Below, in pieces: positions 8,321-15,226 of a stretch of 64,000 nucleotides of DNA. The stretch is from the NCBI GenBank assembly GCA_020632795.1, contig JACKEV010000008.1:881452-945451 (forward strand), read 5' to 3'. Numbering within the stretch: the stretch's first letter is position 1; each line of letters begins with the position of its first letter. The notes beneath the pieces were generated by a model, which had not been told where the DNA came from, searched no databases, and saw nothing but the letters and a program-made list of their open reading frames with translations. Origin of the DNA: Alphaproteobacteria bacterium. Lineage in GTDB: Bacteria; Myxococcota_A; UBA796; CAJQPC01. A program made the translations under genes and the position numbers.

Positions 8321-9642
8321 TCCTCGCCCTCCGGTGTCCAGTCCAGGCGGGCGGGATCACCCAGGAAGGGGATCGCGCCGAAGCGGCCCTGGAGGTAGCC
8401 GCGCTCCAGCTTGCCGGTGAGCTGGTTGAGCTGGTCGCCCTTGAACTCTGCCAGGGAGTACAGGGTGGAGCCGCCGTCGGGGGCCTTCTCGACGAACCAG
8501 ATGCTGTCGCGGGGCAGCAGGGTGAGGTCGAGGAGGTTGGTGTCGTGGGTGGTGAACAGGAGCTGCCCAGCGGCAGGGCCGGACGCGGAGAGGAAGGCTG
8601 CCAGGATGTGGCGGGTGAGCAGCGTGTGGAGACTCCGGTCCAGCTCGTCGACGAAGAGCAGGGAGGAGGCCGTGGGGTCCTGGAGGCGGTGGAGGGCTGG
8701 GGCGAGGTGGAGGAGGCGGAGGGTGCCGTCGGACTCTTCGGAGGTGCCAAAGGAGACGGCTGCGCTCCTCCCGTCTGGCAGCGGAGCGATGTGTTGGAGG
8801 AGGAGAACCAGATCGCCGGGTTCGGAGAACAGAGTCATCGCAGAGAAGAGTTCAGACATCGTGTAGGAGGATTGGTCCCTAAGGTGCTTCTTCGCAGACT
8901 CATAGAGGTGACCCGGATACTGAAATCCGAACCCCGTGATCCCGGTGTTTGCAGATCGCATCAGGTTGGCTGCGAAAGCGTTCAACCCCTGATTGGAGGC
9001 CAGAACACCAGCCAACTCGGCCACCTCCTCCCCCGCCTCCACCAGCGTCAGCTCATCCCGGAACCAGGCCACAAGCGGCGCTAATTCCGCCGCGTTGCGC
9101 TCCAGGGTCTCCGTCAGGAAGAGCTGCTCAGCGCGGGTTCCCTCCGCGATGAAGCGCAGGAACTGGAGCCGCTCGGTGTCCCTGGCTGCGGCCGGGTTCA
9201 CGGTGATGCCGTCCTCGGCAGACCGCCTGAACCACTCGACCTCCTCGCCGCCGTCGTCTCGAAACAGCCACTCCGCCTCGACGCGCTGGGCCGTCGCCGC
9301 GAAGCCGTAGCTCCAGCGCGTCCGGTCCAGCATCAGCTCGAACTCGAAGCGTGAGGGCTTCGCCCAGGACCCAAGGTCCAGCTTGAAGGGCTGGACCCCG
9401 ATGGCCTGCTTTGGCCGCCGACCCTCAACGATGAGGTTCCGCGCGAAGGCCAGCGCCTTGAACAGGTTGGACTTCCCCGATGCGTTCGGGCCGTAGAGCG
9501 CTGCGACCCGCAGCACCCCCGGGGCCCCGTCACGCTGGATGAGCTGCGCGGGCGCGTGGGGTACACCCGGCGCGGCGAGCAGGCTGAGCACCGCCTGTTC
9601 CTTGAACGACAGCACGTTCTCGACGGTGAACTGCAGCAGCAT
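8317..9642 (-). CDS. AAA family ATPase of an RloA/AbiLi type defence pair
   Basis: 441 residues. Opens with FTVENVLSFKE, typical of AAA_21/OLD-like ATPases. Walker A is LYGPNASGKSN near residue 50; Walker B is LLFVDELDRSLH near residue 345, followed by the switch His in TTHDTNLLD. Between them lies a long helical insertion, as in SMC-like defence ATPases. With the coupled RloB gene it forms a two-gene module of the RloAB/AbiL type, expected to trigger host shutdown on phage infection. The central stretch (about 8820-8960) is visibly less GC-rich than its neighbours, which fits horizontal gain. Good ribosome binding site (GAGG) before ATG 9642. Confidence 0.8.
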   Translation of the reverse strand: MLLQFTVENVLSFKEQAVLSLLAAPGVPHAPAQLIQRDGAPGVLRVAALYGPNASGKSNLFKALAFARNLIVEGRRPKQAIGVQPFKLDLGSWAKPSRFEFELMLDRTRWSYGFAATAQRVEAEWLFRDDGGEEVEWFRRSAEDGITVNPAAARDTERLQFLRFIAEGTRAEQLFLTETLERNAAELAPLVAWFRDELTLVEAGEEVAELAGVLASNQGLNAFAANLMRSANTGITGFGFQYPGHLYESAKKHLRDQSSYTMSELFSAMTLFSEPGDLVLLLQHIAPLPDGRSAAVSFGTSEESDGTLRLLHLAPALHRLQDPTASSLLFVDELDRSLHTLLTRHILAAFLSASGPAAGQLLFTTHDTNLLDLTLLPRDSIWFVEKAPDGGSTLYSLAEFKGDQLNQLTGKLERGYLQGRFGAIPFLGDPARLDWTPEGEE

Positions 9643-9690
9643 CGCGGGCCTCGAATCTCCTGCGGAGTACCACGGCCTGGGCGCGCTGCG

Positions 9691-10065
9691 CTACTCCGTC
9701 ACCGCCACCGCGTGCCGCAGCAGGTCGTCCAGGGCGACGATCTCCAGGGTCTTGATGTGGGTGGCCTCCAGGACCACGGGCGGGGCCATGCCGGCCTCCA
9801 GGGCCTGCTTCCAGCGGGGGGCGCACAAGCACCACTGGTCGCCGGGCCGGAGGCCGGGGAAGCCGAAGGCGGGGGCCGGGGTGGTGAGGTCGTTGCCTGT
9901 GGCCCTGGAGAAGTCGAGGAACGCGGCGGTCACCCGGATGCAGACCGTGTGCATCCCCTGGTCGCGGGCCTCGGTCCGGCAGCAGCCGTCCCGAAACCAG
10001 CCCGTCATCGGGTCCATCGAACATCCGCCCAGAGGGCCGCCGAGGACGTTCAGCTCCAAGGTCAC
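9691..10065 (-). CDS. DUF2237 family protein
   Basis: About 124 residues with the full DUF2237 signature: NVLGGPLGGCSMDPMTG, FRDGCCRT, HTVCIRVTAAFLDFS, GNDLTTP, FGFPGLRPGDQWCLCA and RWKQALEAG. These proteins are small, Cys-rich and of unknown function; the paired Cys in GCCRT and WCLCA look like metal or redox residues. No Met start exists at the right length. GTG at 10065 or TTG at 10059 gives the family's usual size, the TTG having GAGG 5 bases upstream. Same strand as, and upstream of, the defence pair (48-base gap), but probably unrelated to it. Confidence 0.8.
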   Translation of the reverse strand: MTLELNVLGGPLGGCSMDPMTGWFRDGCCRTEARDQGMHTVCIRVTAAFLDFSRATGNDLTTPAPAFGFPGLRPGDQWCLCAPRWKQALEAGMAPPVVLEATHIKTLEIVALDDLLRHAVAVTE

Positions 10066-10242
10066 CTCACGCGGGAGGGGGGTCAGAGGGCGCTGGGAAC
10101 GAGCGCAGAGCTGAGTGGTGGCGTGGCCTGACGGTTGACCCGCCCCCCACGATCTCCGCGACAGGACGCGGGTCGACGGCCCCGAGGTCGGCGCAGGGCG
10201 CCTTGTTCGCTGCGAGCTCTCCCATGTGGACGAGTATACCCG

Positions 10243-10271
10243 GTGTGCGCTCCGCACACGTTGGCTATAGT
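10243..10271 (+). promoter_or_regulatory. Inverted repeat next to a candidate -10 box before dpgA
   Basis: A perfect 7-bp dyad, gtgtgcg-ctc-cgcacac (10243-10259), is followed by TATAGT (10266-10271) 22 bases before the dpgA start codon. The dyad would overlay the -35 region, a normal place for a repressor operator. No regulator gene is adjacent, so this is a suggestion only. Confidence 0.35.
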
Positions 10272-10292
10272 CAGCATGTCAGGACGGCCTTC

Positions 10293-11351
10293 ATGCTCGA
10301 CAACCGCCCCCGCATGCTCTCGATCGGGACGGCCAACCCGCCCCAACGCTACCGGCAGGAGGACCTGGTCGAGCTGTACAACTGCCCCGACCCCCGCATC
10401 CGGTCCCTGTTCAAGTCCGCGCACATCCGCACCCGGCACCTCTACCTGCCGGAGCCCGACGCCGACGGGCTGCCCTCCGAGACCCAGGGGCAGCTCCTGG
10501 ACAAGCACCTGCGCGGCGCGATGGAGATCGGCCCCCAGGCCGTGGCGCGCTGCCTGGAGGACACCGGCCTGTCGGTCCAGGACATCGACTACCTCTGCGT
10601 CATCACGACCACCGGCTTCCTGGCGCCGGGGCTGAGCGCCCACCTCATCCGGGAGATGGGCTTCCGCGAGGACTGCTCCCGCGCCGACGTCGTGGGCATG
10701 GGCTGCAACGCGGGGCTCAACGGCCTCAACCCGGTGGCGTCCTGGGCGATGGCCAACCCGGGGCGCAACGCGCTGATGGTCTGCATCGAGGTCTGCTCGG
10801 CGGCCTACGTGTTCGACATGTCGATGCGCACCGGCATCGTGAACTCCCTGTTCGGGGACGGCGCGGCGGCAGTGCTCGTGCGGGCCGACCCCCGCGACGA
10901 GCGGCTGTTCGCGCCCCGGATCCTGGGCTTCAACTCCCACATCATCCCGCCCGCCCTGGACGCGATGCGCTACGACTGGGACGACGACGCCGGGAAGTTC
11001 AGCTTCTTCCTGGACCGCGACATCCCCTACGTGGTCGGGGCCAACGCCGAGAAGCCCGTGGATCGGCTGCTGGGCGCCCACGGCCTCAAGCGTCGGGACA
11101 TCGCCCACTGGATCGTCCACTCCGGCGGCAAGAAGGTGGTCGACGCCATCAAGTACAACGTCGGCATCACCAGCCACGACGTGCGCCACACCAGCTCGGT
11201 GCTGCGGGACTTCGGAAACCTGTCCTCGGGCAGCTTCCTGTTCAGCTTCAAGCGCCTGCTCGAAGAGGGCGTCGTCCGCCGGGGTGACTACGGCGTGCTG
11301 ATGACCATGGGGCCCGGCTCTACGATCGAGACCGCCCTCGTCCGCTGGTAG
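10293..11351 (+). CDS. dpgA: Type III polyketide synthase, DpgA-like
   Basis: 352 residues of the chalcone/stilbene synthase superfamily. The catalytic triad is visible: Cys in VVGMGCNAGLNGLN near residue 137, His in WIVHSGGKKV near residue 274 and Asn in RDFGNLSSGSFLF near residue 309. The GMGCNAGLN context is that of DpgA, which condenses four malonyl-CoA into 3,5-dihydroxyphenylacetyl-CoA. Known DpgA works with crotonase helpers DpgB/DpgD, and a crotonase gene follows after 51 bases, supporting this over a generic alkylresorcinol synthase. ATG 10293 has AGGA 8 bases upstream. No DpgC oxygenase or peptide synthetase lies near, so the product is probably not hydroxyphenylglycine for a peptide. 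Confidence 0.8.
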   Translation: MLDNRPRMLSIGTANPPQRYRQEDLVELYNCPDPRIRSLFKSAHIRTRHLYLPEPDADGLPSETQGQLLDKHLRGAMEIGPQAVARCLEDTGLSVQDIDYLCVITTTGFLAPGLSAHLIREMGFREDCSRADVVGMGCNAGLNGLNPVASWAMANPGRNALMVCIEVCSAAYVFDMSMRTGIVNSLFGDGAAAVLVRADPRDERLFAPRILGFNSHIIPPALDAMRYDWDDDAGKFSFFLDRDIPYVVGANAEKPVDRLLGAHGLKRRDIAHWIVHSGGKKVVDAIKYNVGITSHDVRHTSSVLRDFGNLSSGSFLFSFKRLLEEGVVRRGDYGVLMTMGPGSTIETALVRW

Positions 11352-11402
11352 CCCCGCCGCAGCGCCGAGCGGATATGATGCCCCTCCCTGATTGGAGCCA
11401 GG

Positions 11403-12146
11403 ATGCCCAGCTTTGAGACCCTCCGCTTTGACGAGGCCGACGGGATCGCGACCATCACGCTCGGGCGCGGGGGCGGGAATCGGATCAACATCCAGATGAT
11501 CAAGGAGCTGACAGCGATCTGCAACCACCTGGAGGACGACAGCGACGCGAAGGTGGTGGTGGTGCGCGGCTCGGCAGGGGTGTTCTCCGAGGGCGTGGAC
11601 TTCGAGGACTTCGACACCGACAAGCCCATGGACATCCACGGCTTCAACAAGTGGGAGAAGTGCTGCACCCGGCTGGAGCGGCTGCCGAAGGCCACCATCG
11701 CAGTGGTCGACGGGCCGGCGGTAGGCGGGGGCTTCCAGCTCGCGCTGATCTGCGACCTCCGCATCGCCACCGCGCGGTCCACCTTCCGGCTCCCCGAGGT
11801 CCACCAGGGCTTCCTGCCGGGGATGGCCTGCTTCCGGCTGGCCAAGTACGTCGGGCTGGGGCACGCCAAGCGCATCGCGTTGACCTCGGCCGTGCTCCCC
11901 GCGAGCGAGGCGGCGTCCCTGGGCATCATCGACGCCGTGGTCGACGACATGGACGCCGGGCTGGCCGAGGCCATCGCCGCGCTCGGCCCCAACCACACCG
12001 TCGCGGTGGCGTTGACCCGGCGGCTCCTCAACGAGTCCTTCGCCGACGAGTACGAGGACGCCATCGGGCACTTCCTGGCCGCCCAGCACCGCGCGATCAG
12101 CCAGACCGCCTTCCTGGAGACCCTCCGCAAGGCGAGGAAGGGTTGA
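11403..12146 (+). CDS. Crotonase family protein, likely partner of the DpgA-like synthase
   Basis: 247 residues of the enoyl-CoA hydratase/isomerase fold. The two oxyanion-hole peptides are present (GSAGVFSEGVDFEDF and GPAVGGGFQLALICD) and a Glu in LPEVHQGFLPG aligns by eye with the first catalytic Glu of crotonases; the second catalytic Glu position (HAKRIALTS) seems to be non-acidic, so simple hydratase activity is doubtful. In the Dpg pathway crotonases raise DpgA turnover and help aromatise the tetraketide, which is the best guess here. It has a good ribosome binding site (GGAG) and overlaps the next gene by four bases. Confidence 0.75.
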   Translation: MPSFETLRFDEADGIATITLGRGGGNRINIQMIKELTAICNHLEDDSDAKVVVVRGSAGVFSEGVDFEDFDTDKPMDIHGFNKWEKCCTRLERLPKATIAVVDGPAVGGGFQLALICDLRIATARSTFRLPEVHQGFLPGMACFRLAKYVGLGHAKRIALTSAVLPASEAASLGIIDAVVDDMDAGLAEAIAALGPNHTVAVALTRRLLNESFADEYEDAIGHFLAAQHRAISQTAFLETLRKARKG

Positions 12147-12835
12147 CCCCCAACCCGCAGGGCGTCCGCCCGCTGCCGGTCGACCCCGCGGTGCTGGCCT
12201 GCATCCGGCCGATGGAGTTCCGCGACGCGGCCCGGGTGGCTGAGCTGCACCACGCCGCGATGGGCAGCTCCCTGTGGGCGAGGCTGGGGGTCCGGTTCCT
12301 GGCCGAGCTGTACCGGGGCCTCGTCGAGGACCGCCGCTTCCTGGGCTTCGTCTTCGAGGAGGACGGCCACGTCGGCGGCTTCATCGCCGGCTCCACCGAC
12401 GCGGCGGCCATGATGCAGGCGGTGTTCCGGGCCCGCTGGTTCCTGCTGGGGCCCGCGGCGCTGCCCGGCGTCCTGGCCCGGCCCGGGGTCCTGCGCCACC
12501 TGGTCCAAACCGCCCGCTACTTCGCGGTGTCCCAGGACGACGCCCTCGACGTGCCCGCCGAGTCGCTGTTCTGCTCCTTCGAACCCGCGCTGCGGGGGCG
12601 GCGCATCGCCGGGCTCATCAACAAGGTGCTGTTCGACGACCTGCTCGCCCGCGGGCACCGCTACGTCAAGATCACCACCGAGACCGACAACGAGGGCGCC
12701 AACCGCCAGCTCCGCTCCTGGGGCTTCGAGGACCGGGGGACCTTCACCTTCTACGGCAAGGAGATGGTCCGCTACGTGCTCGACCTGGAGGCCAGCCCCC
12801 GGGTGGAGCCGGCGCTGCGCCACCCGACGGTGTAG
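12143..12835 (+). CDS. GNAT family acyltransferase
   Basis: About 230 residues. A GNAT fold starts at IRPMEFRDAARVAELHHAAMG, continues with GFVFEEDGHVGGFIAGS and ends with the acyl-CoA-binding end ITTETDNEGANRQLRSWGFEDRG, after which a last strand YGKEMVRYVL closes the sheet. Such enzymes move an acyl group from CoA to an amine or hydroxyl. TTG start overlapping the crotonase stop (TTGA) with AGGAAGGG upstream; an ATG at 12211 would cut off the first strand. Being coupled to a pathway that makes an aromatic acyl-CoA, it may use that thioester; this is inference. Confidence 0.7.
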   Translation: MTPNPQGVRPLPVDPAVLACIRPMEFRDAARVAELHHAAMGSSLWARLGVRFLAELYRGLVEDRRFLGFVFEEDGHVGGFIAGSTDAAAMMQAVFRARWFLLGPAALPGVLARPGVLRHLVQTARYFAVSQDDALDVPAESLFCSFEPALRGRRIAGLINKVLFDDLLARGHRYVKITTETDNEGANRQLRSWGFEDRGTFTFYGKEMVRYVLDLEASPRVEPALRHPTV

Positions 12836-14011
12836 TCAGCCGTCCAGCTCCTCCTGGAGCGAGGCGACGATGCGGCGGTAGCCGGCGTAGCGGGCGGGGG
12901 ACAGCGCGCCCTCGGCCGCCGCGCGCTGCACGGCGCACCCCTCGGGGTCCTCGTCGATGTGGAGGCAGTCGCGGTAGCGGCAGCGCTCAGCCAGGGGCGT
13001 GAGGTCGGGGAAGAAGGCGGCGGCCTCGCGGGGCTCCACCCGCCACAGGCCGAAGGCGCGGATCCCCGGGGTGTCGATGATGGCGCCGCCGCCGGGCAGC
13101 GGGTGGAGGGAGCTGCGGGTGGTGGTGTGGCGGCCCTTGCCCACGACGGCGTTGACCGCGCCGGTCTCGGCCTCGGCCGTGGGGGAGAGGGCGTTGAGCA
13201 GCGAGGACTTGCCCACCCCGGAGTGCCCCACGAGGGCGGAGAGGCCGGTCGACAGGCGGCGCGCCAGGGCGTCGAGGCCCTCTCCGGTCTTCGTGGACAC
13301 CCGGTGCACCGGGAGGTCGAGGGCGAGGTAGGGCGCCAGGCTGGCCTCCAGCGCGGCGCGCTCTTCCGAAGTATCGATGAGATCGAGCTTGTTGACGCAG
13401 AGCACCGGGCGCGCGCCCCCCTGGGCGATCCCCACCAGAGCGCGGTCGATGAGCCCGGGCCGCAGCGGCGGATCCTTCGCCGCCACCACGACGACCACCT
13501 GATCGACGTTGGCCACCAGGAGCTGCCGGGCGAGCGGGTCCTGGGGGTCGGGGCGGGACAGGTGGGTGCGGCGGGGCAGCACCTCGCCCACCTCCGGGCG
13601 GTCGTCATCGCGGGGGCCGAAGCGCACCCGGTCCCCCACCGCGATGAGGCTGCGCTGGCCGCGGGCGAGGGCGGTGGGGAGAGCGCAGAGCACGGGCTCC
13701 TCGGCGTCGTCGGGCAGGACCTCGCACCACCGGCGGGTGAGGGAGATCACCCGGCCCTCCCGCTGGGTGGTGGGGCGGACCGGGCGCTCCTCCGGGCTGC
13801 GCTCGTGGGCCAGGCGGGCGATCATCCAGGCCTCGATCGGGTCGTCGGGCTGGGGCCCCGGGCCGCGCAGGCCCCGCCGCCCCCGCACCTGGGCGACGCG
13901 CCGGCGGGCCTCCCGACGGTCCCGCTCCGCGCGCTGGGCGAGCTTCCGTCGCTCCCGAGGGGAGAGCGACGCGAGGACACCCTCCAGCTCGGCGCGCAGC
14001 TTGCCATTCAT
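12836..14011 (-). CDS. rsgA: Ribosome small-subunit biogenesis GTPase RsgA
   Basis: 391 residues. A circularly permuted GTPase that checks late 30S subunit maturation. An OB-fold region (about residues 85-150) is followed by the G motifs in permuted order: G4 LCVNKLDL, then G1 GHSGVGKSSLLN near residue 265, and G3 DTPGIRAFG. The zinc-finger end is intact (CRYRDCLHIDEDPEGC). The N-terminus carries about 80 extra charged residues (RRKLAQRAERDRREARRR) beyond E. coli RsgA, likely an RNA-binding extension. It converges with the acyltransferase, the stops abutting. Confidence 0.9.
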   Translation of the reverse strand: MNGKLRAELEGVLASLSPRERRKLAQRAERDRREARRRVAQVRGRRGLRGPGPQPDDPIEAWMIARLAHERSPEERPVRPTTQREGRVISLTRRWCEVLPDDAEEPVLCALPTALARGQRSLIAVGDRVRFGPRDDDRPEVGEVLPRRTHLSRPDPQDPLARQLLVANVDQVVVVVAAKDPPLRPGLIDRALVGIAQGGARPVLCVNKLDLIDTSEERAALEASLAPYLALDLPVHRVSTKTGEGLDALARRLSTGLSALVGHSGVGKSSLLNALSPTAEAETGAVNAVVGKGRHTTTRSSLHPLPGGGAIIDTPGIRAFGLWRVEPREAAAFFPDLTPLAERCRYRDCLHIDEDPEGCAVQRAAAEGALSPARYAGYRRIVASLQEELDG

Positions 14012-14102
14012 GCGGGGATTTCACCTTTTCAGGGCGACTCCTCTATGATAGGCCGGCTCGCCGGGCCACCCTCTACACGCTGCCCGGCCTCGGAGGTCTG
14101 CT

Positions 14103-15089
14103 GTGAGAATGGACGAAGCCTTCAACCCCGGCCGGGCGATCAAGCACGGTATCGAAGGGCTCAAGCTCGCGCCGCTGCCGTTGTTCGTCGGCGCGTTCAT
14201 CATGGGGATGACCGAAGGCGGGGGCGGGAGCGGCAACTTCTCCAACCTCGGGGACCTGGCCAACCAGGGCGGCGGCGGCGGCGACGACTTCGACTGGGAG
14301 GGCGGCGGCACCGACTGGAACTATGACCTGGGTGACGGCCTCGACGGCCTGCTCGGGCAGCTCCCGCTGAACCTCCAGGCCCAATCGAGCCCGGCGGACC
14401 TCTTCGCCGGCCAGTCCTTCGGTGACCCCGGGTTCATCGCCATCCTCGCGGTGGGCATGGTCTGCGTGCTCGTGCTGGCGGTGGCCTTCTTCGCGCTGCG
14501 CTGCTGGGTCCACACCGGCTACATCCGCCTGCACAAGCAGGTCATCGAGACCGGCGAGGGCGACTTCGGCACCCTGTTCTCCGGCGGCGACCTGATGGCC
14601 AACATGGCGCTGTGGAAGCTCCTGGGTGGGGCGATCTCCTTCGGCACGATCATGGTCGCGGCCCTGCCCGGCGGCGTCATCGCCCTGGTGGGCGGGGTGG
14701 CCGACATCGGCGCGCTGCTGCCGGTCGGCGCCGGTCTGGCCTTCATCCTGGTCGTCCCGGTGATGATCTACGTGGGCCTGGGCCTGTACCTGGGCAACCA
14801 CGCGGTGGTCATCGAGGGCCTGGGGCCCATGGCCGCGCTGGAGCGCTCCTGGGGCATGGCGAAGGGCAACAGGGTCACCCTGTTCGTCTACAGCCTGGTG
14901 ATGGGGCTCTTCGGCTTCGCCGCGGCCATCGTCGGCCTCCTGATGTGCTGCATCGGCGTGATCGTCACCGGTCCGGCGGCGCGGGCCATCGTGGACGTCG
15001 GGCTGACCGAGGCCTTCATGCTCGCCACCGGCGGCGCCGAGGGCGCGGCGAACTGGCGCCTGCTCGAGGTCACCGGCGGTCTGGACTGA
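14103..15089 (+). CDS. Polytopic membrane protein with a Gly/Asp-rich loop
   Basis: About 328 residues. An N-terminal amphipathic part (GRAIKHGIEGLKLAPLPLFVGAF) is followed by a soluble loop rich in Gly and Asp (GGGGSGNFSN, GGGGGDDFDWEGGG; about residues 40-110), then five to six transmembrane helices with a conserved-looking NHAVVIEGLGPMAALERSWGMAKGN. This last motif occurs in membrane proteins annotated as DUF975 or glycerophosphodiester phosphodiesterase membrane-domain types; function is unknown. GGAGG lies 6 bases before GTG 14103; ATG 14109 is the alternative. Divergent from rsgA. Confidence 0.65.
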   Translation: MRMDEAFNPGRAIKHGIEGLKLAPLPLFVGAFIMGMTEGGGGSGNFSNLGDLANQGGGGGDDFDWEGGGTDWNYDLGDGLDGLLGQLPLNLQAQSSPADLFAGQSFGDPGFIAILAVGMVCVLVLAVAFFALRCWVHTGYIRLHKQVIETGEGDFGTLFSGGDLMANMALWKLLGGAISFGTIMVAALPGGVIALVGGVADIGALLPVGAGLAFILVVPVMIYVGLGLYLGNHAVVIEGLGPMAALERSWGMAKGNRVTLFVYSLVMGLFGFAAAIVGLLMCCIGVIVTGPAARAIVDVGLTEAFMLATGGAEGAANWRLLEVTGGLD

Positions 15090-15093
15090 GGGG

Positions 15094-15110
15094 CCCGTGA
15101 TCCTCACGGG
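15094..15110 (+). terminator. Short terminator-like hairpin
   Basis: Perfect 7-bp stem cccgtga / tcacggg with a 3-base loop, 5 bases after the stop of the membrane protein gene, followed by TTCC. Modest strength. Confidence 0.5.
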
Positions 15111-15226
15111 TTCCGGATGTCCGGATGCCGATGGGCAGGGCGTCCGCACGAAGACGTACCTCACGCGGTAGCAGGGGCATGTCATTTTCGTGTACGCTCT
15201 GCCAACCCCACGCTCACGGAGGAGCC

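Noticed and set aside
7700..9642. Retron or Septu-type defence
   Set aside because: No reverse transcriptase or HNH protein; the partner has the RloB hallmark SNPCFEAWLLLHF.
10293..11351. 3-oxoacyl-ACP synthase III (FabH)
   Set aside because: Active site GMGCNAGLN, HSGGKK and Asn context are those of type III PKS; FabH has a different Cys context.
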